Source of the DNA: a virus
Strand: one strand, 5' to 3'
DNA: 30,462 nt
Virus record (IMG/VR): IMGVR_UViG_3300048026_000583
Coordinates: 1 to 30,462 of that record
In this document: positions 9,401 through 15,846 of the stretch, in pieces
Position numbering within the stretch: position 1 is the first letter of the stretch
How the letters are laid out: every line of letters begins with the position of its first letter
Notes under the pieces: generated by a model
What the model saw: only the letters and a program-made list of their open reading frames with translations
Database searches by the model: none
Told to the model about the DNA's origin: nothing
Position numbers and translations under genes: made by a program

Positions 9401-12242
9401 TGCTAATTAGATTTGGACTAGTTAAACCTTCTTGGTAAATGTCGCCTTGCTCTTGCAAAACAAATTCATTACCACCTAATCTTAAATCTTTTATAATAGC
9501 ATCAACTATTTGTCCAGTCCAACCGAACCATTTTGCCCTAGAATATACTGCTCCTGCTGGCAATGAAGGATATGTCGTTTCAATATAGTTTACGACCTGT
9601 TCTTGAATAAATTCTTTGTTGTCAATAAATGTAAGTGCCGATGTTTCCCAGTTTCCTACGTTAGTGTAACCAGCGCCTATATTTTTTAAACTTCCTGGTT
9701 TTTCTAAATAGTGATAACCAAAGTATCCATCAAATGTTCCTGTGAGCGGGTTTTTATACACGTCACCATTAAGAATAGTATCAACAGTAATATTAATTGC
9801 GGGTGCGCCGCCACTACCTAACTGAGAGTCTTCAATAGTAATTAATTCTTCTTTAACAAAGTTTTTACCTTTTACTGTAGGAGTTGCAGATGTTACTGCA
9901 CCATTACTATCAATTATAATTGTTAAAGTTGCTCCAGTGCCAATATTGCTTGTAGTCATATTAGCACTAGTTACAGTGTAGGTTCCTGCTGTTCTAGATG
10001 AATTAATTTGAGTTTCAAATCTAAGTGTGTTTATTTCTGAAACACCTAGAACCATACCATCAAATTCAGCGTCTCTATAGAAATACGTATCAGCGTATCT
10101 TGATTGAGATATTCTATTCTTAGGTCTTACAATAACTCTACGTTGCTCGTCACCTCTAATAGAAACGTTGTTTGGAACTTTAATTGGAAAGTCTTCGTCA
10201 TAAATGCCTGACTCAACAACAATTACAACCTGTGTTTCATTTTGTACGTTACCGTATTCTAATTCTTCACCTGGTATAAATTCAATTGGTTTTAATAATT
10301 GTAGTTCAATTTCGTCTGTAGTAGCAATACTTACTGCTCGTGATCCAGACTCGTGTTTATAATCTACCATCAGTCCGATAGCACCAGATGTTTTACCTCT
10401 TATAACTTTACCAGGAATAACATCTGTGTTGTTTGGATTAGCTTGATCTAAGAAACCAAAGTTACCATTGTTTGCATTAATCTTATAGGTCGTTGTACCA
10501 TCAACAATTTGCGGAGCATTCAATGCTCCATTATTAATTACATCTAATACAATTTGAAACTTTGCATCGATAGCATCGTCAGCAGTCGCATCTGGAGTGA
10601 TTGAACCGTTTATAAATTGTGTAACTTGTGTTTGATAACTTGTTGGTACTGCTGTGTTTGTTAAAATATAATTTTTAACAATATTTTTAGCATAGGTAAT
10701 ACCTGCAACTGTTTCTGTTTTTTGTGTACCAATGAGTGTTTGGCCTTCAACGCTTGCATAGTAAGTTAAACCTGCATATCTAGATAAGAAGTTTGCGTTG
10801 TTTCCTAACAAAGAATCTAAAGAAACACTATCAAGTATTTCTTCAATACGCTTTTCAAAATCTTCTTCATTATAATCACCTACATGATCTGGATATGTTG
10901 CATTCATGTATGCTGTAACTTCTTTAGCAACAAATTCTTTGTTGTTTATAATAAGTGTTCTAGCATTTGTTCGACCGCTAATTGGTGAAGTAATACCTGC
11001 TGTATTAATTGTTGATAAATTAACACCTGTGTTGTAAGTCAGTGTCTGCATATACGGACCTGGCTCAGGCGGTGCCGAAATAATTATTTCTTCAGCTTTT
11101 CTTGATGCAGCATTTATAGTTTTGTATGCATATCCAATTGCACGACCTTGCTTTCCATCTGGAGTAAAGCGTTGTGTGTCATCACCTTTCATAGTAACAA
11201 ATATGTTTACATCACTAGTAGCCGCAACATTGTCTACATATAGTTTTGATACTGCTTGTAAGTCATCTGGACCATATGGTGTACCTTTACCTGAAAGTTC
11301 GCCTGGATGATCAAACAAGTTTAAAGCACCTGTCATTGTATCACCTTGTCTACGTACTACTGATTTTCTAGGAAGTGCTACATTGTTTAACCAATTACCA
11401 CTAAGTGAAGAATCATAAGCAGCATCTCTAATAGTAAACGTTCCTGAACCACCTGACATTAATAGTCTACCAGTTCCAGCAATTGCGCCTGTTGATGTAG
11501 AATGGAAGCTTAGTGTATTAGCATCTATAACTCTTATAAAATATTGCTGACCGGTAGTAACATTTGTAGGATCAGTACCAGTTGAAGTCCAAACAAAAGG
11601 AGAACCAGTATATGAACCAGGCAATCCATGATTATTAACTATCATGTTGCCTAAGTTTAGACTAGTAATGGTAATTGTATAAGCTGAAGCATCACTAGGC
11701 TCATCTGCTAATCTAATTCCGCCACCTGGCACGTCTTTAGTTTGATAATTGCTGTCAGCATACGCTTTGTTAATAACTAAGTCTGAAACTGTATACTGTG
11801 TATTGTGTACAGCATTAAATGTATCAATAGCTGCTTGCGTTACTGCTACGTTTGCAATTGGCTGAGTTGCCGCATCTAACGGTCCACCTAATACAGGTAT
11901 TGGGTCATTAGACACTTTGGATACAAGTTGTCTAATAATAAGTTTTCCACTTACACTGTAATCAAAACCAATAGTATCAATAGTACCATCTAATGCATTA
12001 TTAGAAGCAAGTTGTAACAAATTCATACCACTGCCATCACCAGCAACGGCAGGCACTTTATTTTCGTTACCTTGATATGTTGACGGTGTATCACTTAGAT
12101 CTGTAAAAGATATTTGTCCACCAATACCAAATACAGCATACAGTTCAGTAAAGTTTTCGTTTACCTTACGAAACGATTCTCTAATACTATCACCAGTGCC
12201 GTCATTACCTTCTACACCAATGTCTACATTTTGCTTTGCCAT
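3444..12242 (-). CDS. Giant modular virion structural / tail fibre protein, 2932 aa
   Basis: This is a very large tail-associated structural protein. Residues 1-40 resemble the start of the 439-aa fibre. A GDTMTG motif with a SKLYVDN segment sits near residue 300, and a second MTGDLN/TKVYVDN near 2290. A beta-helix-like stretch (VVIVVESGIYDEDFPIKVPN, then SIRGDEQRRVIVRPK) lies around 670-710. Two related helical modules begin CERDTGYILDAVQFDL (about 1250) and CARDVRFIIDAITYDI (about 1400). Two others contain NNKEFV or DNKEFI followed by a YI-TTYP-type segment (about 437 and 880). The C-terminal 130 residues start near YYADLAENYLAD and include GTVLVFGGEEEI, a terminal domain I associate with marine T4-like phage fibres. 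An SD (GGAG) precedes the ATG, and the Fe-S carrier gene ends 15 bases upstream. Host-contact or baseplate-peripheral location is inferred. Confidence 0.85.
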   Translation of the reverse strand: MAKQNVDIGVEGNDGTGDSIRESFRKVNENFTELYAVFGIGGQISFTDLSDTPSTYQGNENKVPAVAGDGSGMNLLQLASNNALDGTIDTIGFDYSVSGKLIIRQLVSKVSNDPIPVLGGPLDAATQPIANVAVTQAAIDTFNAVHNTQYTVSDLVINKAYADSNYQTKDVPGGGIRLADEPSDASAYTITITSLNLGNMIVNNHGLPGSYTGSPFVWTSTGTDPTNVTTGQQYFIRVIDANTLSFHSTSTGAIAGTGRLLMSGGSGTFTIRDAAYDSSLSGNWLNNVALPRKSVVRRQGDTMTGALNLFDHPGELSGKGTPYGPDDLQAVSKLYVDNVAATSDVNIFVTMKGDDTQRFTPDGKQGRAIGYAYKTINAASRKAEEIIISAPPEPGPYMQTLTYNTGVNLSTINTAGITSPISGRTNARTLIINNKEFVAKEVTAYMNATYPDHVGDYNEEDFEKRIEEILDSVSLDSLLGNNANFLSRYAGLTYYASVEGQTLIGTQKTETVAGITYAKNIVKNYILTNTAVPTSYQTQVTQFINGSITPDATADDAIDAKFQIVLDVINNGALNAPQIVDGTTTYKINANNGNFGFLDQANPNNTDVIPGKVIRGKTSGAIGLMVDYKHESGSRAVSIATTDEIELQLLKPIEFIPGEELEYGNVQNETQVVIVVESGIYDEDFPIKVPNNVSIRGDEQRRVIVRPKNRISQSRYADTYFYRDAEFDGMVLGVSEINTLRFETQINSSRTAGTYTVTSANMTTSNIGTGATLTIIIDSNGAVTSATPTVKGKNFVKEELITIEDSQLGSGGAPAINITVDTILNGDVYKNPLTGTFDGYFGYHYLEKPGSLKNIGAGYTNVGNWETSALTFIDNKEFIQEQVVNYIETTYPSLPAGAVYSRAKWFGWTGQIVDAIIKDLRLGGNEFVLQEQGDIYQEGLTSPNLISSVHDEWVAGVAHIYTMANKLLQGQAPSTLYNQSGGTASDRVYAQDLTNGDSAPATWTTGKLYKLQDVVKFTSAGVIRYYVPKLQHTSGVTFDATEIATYWTEIDTIDTTILNFINSVNFAFNTSYNPPKHNRDQDVFLLNDATILRNMTVQGHGGFMGVLDPDGQILTKSPYIQTGSSFAASLNKQAFRGGLYTDAFVGNSAIQVTGRVSNDPFTLNIKSLGSQSQPQGLFVRKPQTPCAFYIDGRRFQVNAITNYDKSLGTAILVLDRSSNSGTGFTGTTSELITGFNLTQVGTFQFEVAKCERDTGYILDAVQFDLALGTNYNAVTNGLAYQRNVVSTYLQSNQKAQTIAAIQVTKAKTAALSSVAGDATALSRSNAAFDEIIDILDNGALGTETAADTITFSAPSALPYAKSVEARTKLQENRTFLGAEAVAFINLNSPAPGYDEVKCARDVRFIIDAITYDINYGGNTASRQAARSYIDDGVAVLAAAEVTPTVNAMNHIKGLLSDIVNGVSFTKSTGNAETQVTAGLTADATTATQLGVLIDIIINVIQASNLNSVPAIVKPSITWATAGLQAAHGAIDTNRALIIRQTVQSVASPIDITLQTAGNRSMLGNDFTQINDLGYGLVAVNGGISEMVSMFTYYCHVSYYSKNGSQIRSLTGSSCYGEFGLVAEGSDPNEIPDAVSLAEDMVMPGKIFSASVILQTTGPVVGVAGETFTQASTGATGVVVISTGANGNSQIYLRDTTGSFDTTNTITGSTTGALGANSVPLSVDATGYTNAAATAYMYVYDMKDVPSNRSEFDIYHTNASPNAVLGRYEVSNVELATPHLGAFNGVGVGGTPPITATQTVAEAGATGARFQVRKTKTDGYTVVIKTPGTDYRENDTFLVTGDKLGGATPANDATITVTQVDAGDSTPSTGAITGASISGTALTTTDDTPTYSGAVYKLNFSTSSAQYAQNGIVASPTHNDLINYRRNETHIFNDLAQPDLLTIRPSTAVLFNENPGNFYRSISFLTSNSLGTTLGANSIQAGFDSGYDYIRLTIDNTRAAETALSGTGTTKGATAGDVRLALQAVADANEKFRLNNNARTPEAYRPVGWSTSTLTEAPIISWKGKKHYVYNYRGVTGGGAEQVSASDDVYAIVDLAEVGETINSTNATGIHGTVVLSGLTNTIRAGLQAGATGTVTVNISTCRATGHDFLDIGTGGFNASNYPNFIFGPPGEKSEANEVVEKNKGRVFFVSTDQNGIFKVGKFFQVDQGTGTVTFSASIALSDVDGLGFKRGVVITEFSTDTAMTDNASDTVPTEGAVRGYVNRRLGYDVNGTAVSNKLGPGVLAPNGVVPMTGDLNAASNTITNLKAPAQDSDAATKVYVDNIAGSTSVEDLRSSEYNDYALGNLFVATGEKKLIINAGSIVSGPFVQGQTISGNNSGATGTIVDLKTTVGVEGNVIEITYTPVTGTFQDGLPAGSGESQDVVSVVGGAQGTLVKGPIDVWANGITTANSDISFTPSRNRTIVGGVVTDRHVDLDVQIKVGTIVNADVNGAAQISQSKLAMNSASTRINATNISQADLGVVAFDSDVFTTTNGWTTISDGQLDLKKIKRVSDGTVLGNWSGDSSDNDIDEISFATVVSEGGGIGDADLTTTIAVGSDPGEAVIKTGTGTYAVSNVTKTGEVNSIIKSDLNGSIQVNSLILGGDSSYEILALDTTTVIMKTPAQGEILRSTGTTGVSANGKPDLLIAGSVNIDGTGVAESVLQDASNFNGEAVLGVDWIYSSFIEAPGEKGAASTAIAIGANTGKTAAGQIGIVTADSATTSSVVPFIFSSSGAVPDVTNAYDIGSSTFKYKDIYATTFYGTATEAYYADLAENYLADSLYEPGTVLVFGGEEEITTTEIKGDRKVAGIVSTNPAHLMNSALSGLNVTALALQGRVPCKVIGKVEKGDLLVTSAIAGYAIVNNDPSVGTVIGKAVGSKQDGDRGIVEIVVGKH

Positions 12243-12257
12243 TCTCTAAATGCTCCG

Positions 12258-12629
12258 TTATACCGCTGTTGCCAGCGAGTTATCTAATTTATCCATATCA
12301 AAGTTAATGCTCACTCCACATCCACACTCTGATTTTGTATTTGGGTTTCTAATCTCAAATGTTTGTCCTACAAAAGATTTTACATAATCTACTTCTGTAC
12401 CTGCTAAAAACATTATACTATGAGCTCCAATAACAAAATTCCCCGATCCTGTATCAATAGTAATATCCATTTTCTCTACGTCTTCCTCTTTTTCTACAGA
12501 ATTCCAGTCATACTGGAAACCTGCACAGCCGCCACCAGAGAGGTTTAAACTAACTGCATAGCAATTATTTTCTTCGCATAATGTGTTGACTTGTTGTTTG
12601 GCTGCTTCAGTTAGTGTGCAAATGGTCAT
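12258..12629 (-). CDS. A-type iron-sulfur carrier (IscA/HesB/ErpA-like)
   Basis: This 123-residue cytoplasmic protein has the HesB/IscA family signature. It carries GGGCAGFQY with Cys35 and the C-terminal ECGCGVSI motif with Cys102 and Cys104, the three conserved cysteines that bind Fe or a [2Fe-2S] cluster in A-type carriers. Length is typical for the family. Such proteins pass clusters to apo-enzymes. In a phage it could maintain Fe-S proteins during infection, or the fold could have been recruited to virion assembly. It is the first gene before the giant structural gene, 15 bases apart, under a late-type box with a good AAGGAG SD. Co-expression with late structural genes is odd for a housekeeping carrier. 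Family assignment is firm; the phage role is not known to me. Confidence 0.88.
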   Translation of the reverse strand: MTICTLTEAAKQQVNTLCEENNCYAVSLNLSGGGCAGFQYDWNSVEKEEDVEKMDITIDTGSGNFVIGAHSIMFLAGTEVDYVKSFVGQTFEIRNPNTKSECGCGVSINFDMDKLDNSLATAV

Positions 12630-12650
12630 TGGAGCTCCTTAATTCATATG

Positions 12651-12658
12651 TATTTATC
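12651..12658 (-). promoter_or_regulatory. T4-type late promoter box GATAAATA upstream of the Fe-S carrier
   Basis: GATAAATA on the minus strand is one mismatch from TATAAATA and lies 21 bases before the carrier's ATG at 12629, with AAGGAG between. It would drive the carrier, the 2932-aa protein and the following fibres as one late transcript. Confidence 0.5.
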
Positions 12659-12692
12659 GAACAGTTTTATAATCTTAATGTTAAATATAGTT

Positions 12693-12980
12693 ATGTTCTT
12701 AAAAGAATTTAAAAAAGAAACCCGGCACACACGTACTAGCAAGCTAGGAAACACACATAGATACAATAGATTTCAAACTTTTGTAGTACTAAGGTGCGAC
12801 AGTTGCGATACTGAATTTACTAGACCTAGAGGATCTATGGATCCTAAGCGGTTAACAAATAACTATTTCCATGTGTGTAGTAGTTGCGATGCAAAAAGGT
12901 TTGCACAAAAAAAAGGCGTAGAAAAGAAACAAGTGTGGAATATGACTGCTTCTAGTACTACGCCTATTGGTAAACTTTAG
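12693..12980 (+). CDS. Small zinc-ribbon protein, about 95 aa
   Basis: From ATG at 12693 the protein is 95 residues, basic, with two CxxC pairs (Cys35/Cys38 and Cys62/Cys65) 23 residues apart, as in a four-Cys zinc ribbon. The segment before it (THRYNRFQTFVVLRCDSC) and the one after (CDAKRFAQKKGVEKKQVWNM) are strongly basic, suggesting nucleic-acid or ribosome contact. Earlier in-frame ATGs exist at 12648 and 12681. I prefer 12693 because MFLKEFKKET begins the region that looks conserved, but no start has a clear SD. A TATAAT sequence lies at 12668-12673 without a good -35. It is a lone plus-strand gene between minus-strand blocks, convergent with the next gene (4-base overlap). Function is unknown. 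Confidence 0.75.
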   Translation: MFLKEFKKETRHTRTSKLGNTHRYNRFQTFVVLRCDSCDTEFTRPRGSMDPKRLTNNYFHVCSSCDAKRFAQKKGVEKKQVWNMTASSTTPIGKL

Positions 12981-13234
12981 CCGCTTACGAATTTACCTTT
13001 AGGGCGATACCAATTTTTCTGATGGTATATTCTTCCTAGTAGTTCTTGTATTTCTTTCATTTCTTCTCTTAGTTGGGGAGAAGTCTCCCCTTCAGCAATA
13101 GCTAAGCCTCTTCGACCTGCCTTCGCCCGCAATGCTTGTTCAATAACTTCTATGTCTCTTACTGATAATTTAAAAGTTGTGTTAGGCTTAACCAACGAAC
13201 TAGTCTTCTTGTTTCCAAATAGTCCAAGCGCCAT
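12977..13234 (-). CDS. Small conserved unknown protein, 85 aa
   Basis: I chose the ATG at 13234 (MALGLFGNKKTSS) over one five codons upstream. The N-terminus is short and Lys-rich, and the C-terminal two thirds is charged and helical (SVRDIEVIEQALRAKAGRRG; LREEMKEIQELLGRIYHQKN), consistent with a coiled coil. Its start lies inside the end of the 56-aa membrane protein gene in another frame (35-base overlap), so translational coupling is likely. No catalytic motif is visible and I do not recognise the family. Confidence 0.7.
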   Translation of the reverse strand: MALGLFGNKKTSSLVKPNTTFKLSVRDIEVIEQALRAKAGRRGLAIAEGETSPQLREEMKEIQELLGRIYHQKNWYRPKGKFVSG

Positions 13235-13370
13235 ATGCAATTGCCGCATATGCTAAGATACCTGCTAAAGGTTTTGCAATAAGTACAACAATTCCAAGTG
13301 CAATAAGTGCTGCACCATCCCATGATGTACGTTCTTCAAGTCGAGCTTTGATCCAATCAATTGGGTTCAT
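13200..13370 (-). CDS. Small membrane protein, 56 aa
   Basis: The frame runs ATG 13370 to TAG 13200 with a GGAG SD upstream. The protein begins MNPIDWIKARLEERTSWDGA, an amphipathic charged N-terminus. One long or two closely packed hydrophobic segments follow (ALIALGIVVLIAKPLAGILA, then AYAAIAYGAWTIW) and a short acidic tail. Size and layout resemble small phage inner-membrane proteins, and a holin-like role is conceivable but not shown. It overlaps and probably couples to the 85-aa gene downstream. Confidence 0.7.
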   Translation of the reverse strand: MNPIDWIKARLEERTSWDGAALIALGIVVLIAKPLAGILAYAAIAYGAWTIWKQED

Positions 13371-13438
13371 TATGTTTCTCCATTAGTTTGTTAACACTAC
13401 TATTTAAGCCACTATCTAAATGTAGTTATATGCATACT

Positions 13439-13446
13439 TATAAATA
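13439..13446 (+). promoter_or_regulatory. Exact T4 late promoter TATAAATA
   Basis: TATAAATA on the plus strand is identical to the T4 late consensus. It lies 36 bases before the ATG at 13483, with a GGAGAAAGG ribosome-binding site between. It is the clearest late promoter in the window and shows that the 81-aa gene is probably expressed late. Confidence 0.7.
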
Positions 13447-13482
13447 AAGTTGACATTATTAACCCAAACTGGAGAAAGGATT

Positions 13483-13728
13483 ATGTTCAAATTTTTAGCA
13501 AACTTGTTTAAAGGCCCAGAACCTGTAAAGAAAGAGCCTGTAATCAAAGCTGGTGTAGTAGACACAGGAAAAGCACCTAAAAAGTTTCCTGCTGATAGCG
13601 TACTAAAAGGATTAACCAAAAAAGAGTTGGAAGAACTAGCTCGTACACATGGTGTAGAACTTGATAGACGCAAAACAAAAGTCAATATGATTAAAGAATT
13701 TAAGGATTTACATTCTAAGAAGAAGTAA
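13483..13728 (+). CDS. Small SAP/HeH-like domain protein, 81 aa
   Basis: The start at 13483 is supported by GGAGAAAGG seven or so bases upstream; an ATG at 13450 lies upstream of the SD and is less likely. Residues 1-35 are a basic, Pro-rich arm (MFKFLANLFKGPEPVKKEP). Residues 38-75 (ADSVLKGLTKKELEELART, then HGVELDRRKTKVNMIKEF) form helix-extended loop-helix of the SAP/HeH/Rho-N type, which often binds nucleic acid. The gene is read late, so an internal virion, packaging or DNA-binding role is plausible. Its last 14 bases overlap the convergent coiled-coil gene. Domain call is moderate; function is unknown. Confidence 0.75.
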   Translation: MFKFLANLFKGPEPVKKEPVIKAGVVDTGKAPKKFPADSVLKGLTKKELEELARTHGVELDRRKTKVNMIKEFKDLHSKKK

Positions 13729-13996
13729 TTCTAGTAGCCAGCTGATCTTGAGCAGTTGAAATCCTATTCAACTTACGTTCGAGAACATTAATAGCAGCCT
13801 GCTGCTTTCGAATTTGCTCTTCTAACGCCTGGACATACTTTTGTGTAGGCAAAATTCTTTCAACTCCATCTTCGCCTAACATTGCGATAGTATCAGCCCC
13901 TTGACCTCTAATACCGCCTGCAACTCTGTTTGGATTTTTGTTTGATTCTTTAGGCGACGGCGCTGAACGACCGTACATCTTGTTCAAGTATGTCAT
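13715..13996 (-). CDS. Small coiled-coil protein, 93 aa
   Basis: The chosen start is ATG 13996 (MTYLNKMYGRSAPSPKESNK), with AGGAG upstream and a CATAAATA late-type box beyond that. A longer frame to 14074 lacks these signals. The first half is Gly/Pro/Asn-rich and probably disordered. DTIAMLGEDGVERILPTQKY precedes a C-terminal helix (residues about 58-85, EEQIRKQQAAINVLERKLNR) with a heptad-like hydrophobic pattern. It is probably a minor virion or assembly protein. It overlaps the end of uvsE by 47 bases in another frame. I do not recognise the family. Confidence 0.7.
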   Translation of the reverse strand: MTYLNKMYGRSAPSPKESNKNPNRVAGGIRGQGADTIAMLGEDGVERILPTQKYVQALEEQIRKQQAAINVLERKLNRISTAQDQLATRITSS

Positions 13997-15026
13997 ACTG
14001 TTCTCCTGTGTAGTATTTATGTAGCTCGATACTAGCAAGATTTTTACACTTGCTCTCGCACATAATATCTGCATAGTCTAAGAATGATAGTGCATAATCA
14101 TTTACAAGACGATTAGGATAGTAATCACTATGAGCTCTAAGTTTAGCTTTCTTGTGTCCTGCTTCTAGTAGCCTACTCATACTAGGCATTGTATCGTGTG
14201 CATAGCCTTCGGGCAAATGCTCGTTTCTACTGTAGCTGTAATGTATTACAGGACGCACACCACGCCAACTATCTATTACGCGAGCAAATCTATTGTCGGT
14301 TGGGCTGATGTATTCTCCTTCACGACACCAGTGGTGGTGTATGTCAAGTACAAGTGCGAGGTCGTCTGCAAGTTCGAGGCTGTGTTCGATGCCCCATTTG
14401 TTTTCGTCATTTTCGATTGTGATGCAGTTTCTCGCCTCTTGCGAGAGTCGCTTGAGGGCGGCTTTGATACCGGCTGGACCTTGGCGACCTGAGATGTGTA
14501 CGTTGCACTTAAAGTCTTGGAATTGTTGGCCGTAGCCCATCCATCTGATACAATCCACATGATATTCAAACTCCTCTATACTACGTTCAACTATTTCTTC
14601 ACTATCTGAAGCAAGGACTGTAAATTGGCCTGGGTGCATGCTGAGTCTAACATCGAGCTCTCTTGCTCGTCTACCAACTTCTGCGAAGTGTTTTTCACAG
14701 TACGCCACCACATCAGGCTTGCGCCAAAAATAAGACCAGTCAGGCTGGGTATAAACAGGAAGTACATCGCTACCCAATCGGACCATTCTAAGTTCTGGAG
14801 TAAGAGATCCCACATATTCAATTAGCCTTCCATATGACGCAATATTGTGGACCATAATATCCCACAAGCGTTCTTCAGCAACATCTACAGTTTGTCTATT
14901 CAACCATTGAACAGTAGTGCTACGAGTATTTAGCGGACGCTGAATTTCTTCTAGCAGTTTCTTCTTCTGTGTTTGATCTGGATGCATGTACTTGCATGCA
15001 AAACCTATGCGTTTTGTAGCATTCAT
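13950..15026 (-). CDS. uvsE: UV-damage endonuclease (UVDE family)
   Basis: At 358 residues from ATG 15026, this belongs to the UVDE family of TIM-barrel, metal-dependent endonucleases that nick DNA 5' of UV photoproducts to start alternative excision repair. Visible family features in order are GFACKY near the N-terminus, the VRLSMHPGQF block, NVHISG, CITIENDE, LVLDIHHHWC and the RAHSDYYPN segment. These supply the His, Glu and Asp metal ligands. The start at 15026 has GGAG five bases upstream. The longer frame from 15059 would begin only about 3 bases after the transcription start predicted from the promoter at 15069-15097, so it is unlikely. UV repair fits a phage of sunlit water. It overlaps the next gene by 47 bases. 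Confidence 0.9.
   Translation of the reverse strand: MNATKRIGFACKYMHPDQTQKKKLLEEIQRPLNTRSTTVQWLNRQTVDVAEERLWDIMVHNIASYGRLIEYVGSLTPELRMVRLGSDVLPVYTQPDWSYFWRKPDVVAYCEKHFAEVGRRARELDVRLSMHPGQFTVLASDSEEIVERSIEEFEYHVDCIRWMGYGQQFQDFKCNVHISGRQGPAGIKAALKRLSQEARNCITIENDENKWGIEHSLELADDLALVLDIHHHWCREGEYISPTDNRFARVIDSWRGVRPVIHYSYSRNEHLPEGYAHDTMPSMSRLLEAGHKKAKLRAHSDYYPNRLVNDYALSFLDYADIMCESKCKNLASIELHKYYTGEQYDILEQDVRSFSAVA
14014..14021 (-). promoter_or_regulatory. T4-type late promoter box CATAAATA inside uvsE
   Basis: CATAAATA on the minus strand is one base off TATAAATA and lies 17 bases upstream of the ATG at 13996, within the 3' end of uvsE. It would allow late expression of the coiled-coil gene independently of the early uvsE transcript. 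Confidence 0.5.
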
Positions 15027-15068
15027 ATAATCTCCGCATGTTGTAGTTGCTTTTACCATTGTTTATAT

Positions 15069-15097
15069 AGTATAACACGTTTTTTCAAATTAGTCAA
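15069..15097 (-). promoter_or_regulatory. Sigma70-type promoter for uvsE
   Basis: The -35 TTGACT (15097-15092), a 17-base spacer and the -10 TATACT (15074-15069) preceded by TGT give an extended -10 element. It lies just upstream of uvsE and overlaps the last codons of the oxygenase gene. Transcription would start near 15062. Confidence 0.75.
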
Positions 15098-15707
15098 CTT
15101 TTTTTAACGATTCAAATTTTCTTGGATAGGTATTAAAACTAATACAATATCTCGCTTCGGTGTAATTTATTGCTGTACTATGTTCACACCAACTAGGAAA
15201 TAACCATAGCATGCCTTCCCATGCAGGTACTTCTTGTACATATGAATTATATTCGTTTTGTTCTACAAAAATTGTAGACATATGATAAGGCTTTAGTGGA
15301 CTATGAAGCTGTAAAGGTGGACTATTTCGATTATCTCCTACTATTTTAGGATAAAATGCACCGCTGATTACACTGCCTTCATGCCGATGAGGATTTGTTT
15401 TGCTACCATGACTTCCTTTGTTAATCCAGCTATTCCAAATTCCAAGAGGTTCTAACTTCAACTTCTCTACATATGCATCCACACATCTCTGCATAAGATT
15501 CGTCAGTTCAGGATGTTCTTCCAAATAACTTGAAGAGCCCCATGTGCTACCGTCTCCTTCATTTTTGCTCTCTATTAAGCCATGAGGAGTAATTAGTTTG
15601 TCTACTCCTTCTACTACTTTGTCTTTGTCATACAATTCTCTTAAATCAAATCCTAAAAACAATGTAGGGAAAGCTGTAACTTCAGTTATTTTTAATTCTT
15701 CTGACAT
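15090..15707 (-). CDS. 2OG-Fe(II) oxygenase superfamily protein, 205 aa
   Basis: This resembles the TIGR02466-type group of the 2-oxoglutarate/Fe(II) dioxygenases, common in marine T4-like phages. The double-stranded beta-helix core starts around residue 88. NPHRHEGSVISGAFYP supplies the first metal His (107/109 region) and the SG-x-FY strand. LWLFPSWCEHST (167-178) supplies the second His (176). RYCISFNTY carries Arg187, which would bind 2-oxoglutarate. There is no signal peptide. The substrate, whether protein, nucleotide or metabolite, cannot be read from the sequence. An SD (GAGAGGA) and a consensus sigma70 promoter lie upstream, and the uvsE promoter overlaps its 3' end. The superfamily call is good; its role is unknown. 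Confidence 0.82.
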   Translation of the reverse strand: MSEELKITEVTAFPTLFLGFDLRELYDKDKVVEGVDKLITPHGLIESKNEGDGSTWGSSSYLEEHPELTNLMQRCVDAYVEKLKLEPLGIWNSWINKGSHGSKTNPHRHEGSVISGAFYPKIVGDNRNSPPLQLHSPLKPYHMSTIFVEQNEYNSYVQEVPAWEGMLWLFPSWCEHSTAINYTEARYCISFNTYPRKFESLKKVD

Positions 15708-15733
15708 CAGAATCCTCTCATAGCTTACATATA

Positions 15734-15762
15734 ATTATACTATCTATTGTTTCATATGTCAA
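15734..15762 (-). promoter_or_regulatory. Consensus sigma70 promoter for the 2OG oxygenase
   Basis: TTGACA (15762-15757), a 17-base spacer and TATAAT (15739-15734) match both consensus hexamers exactly. The promoter lies between tRNA-Cys and the oxygenase, so the oxygenase does not depend on the tRNA transcript. The predicted start is near 15727, giving a 20-base leader with an SD. Confidence 0.85.
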
Positions 15763-15771
15763 CTAATAACT

Positions 15772-15845
15772 TGGAGAGGGTACCCGGAGTCGAACCGAGA
15801 TAAGCGGATTTGCAATCCGATGCATAGCCATTCTGCCATACCCTC
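15772..15845 (-). tRNA. tRNA-Cys (GCA)
   Basis: A 74-base tRNA with acceptor stem GAGGGTA paired fully to TACCCTC and an encoded CCA at 15774-15772. The anticodon loop TTGCAAA gives anticodon GCA. The discriminator is U73, the known identity base for tRNA-Cys. The T loop is TTCGACT. The outermost anticodon-stem pair looks mismatched (T opposite C). It is the last of four tRNAs and is separated from the CAU tRNA by one base. Confidence 0.93.
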
Positions 15846-15846
15846 C

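Noticed and set aside
13377-13403. Short minus-strand frame upstream of the 56-aa gene as another leader peptide
   Set aside because: Only about eight codons from the sole ATG, with no terminator or codon pattern.
15027-15059. Longer uvsE start at 15059
   Set aside because: Predicted transcription start is only about 3 bases upstream and no ribosome-binding site is possible; 15026 has GGAG.
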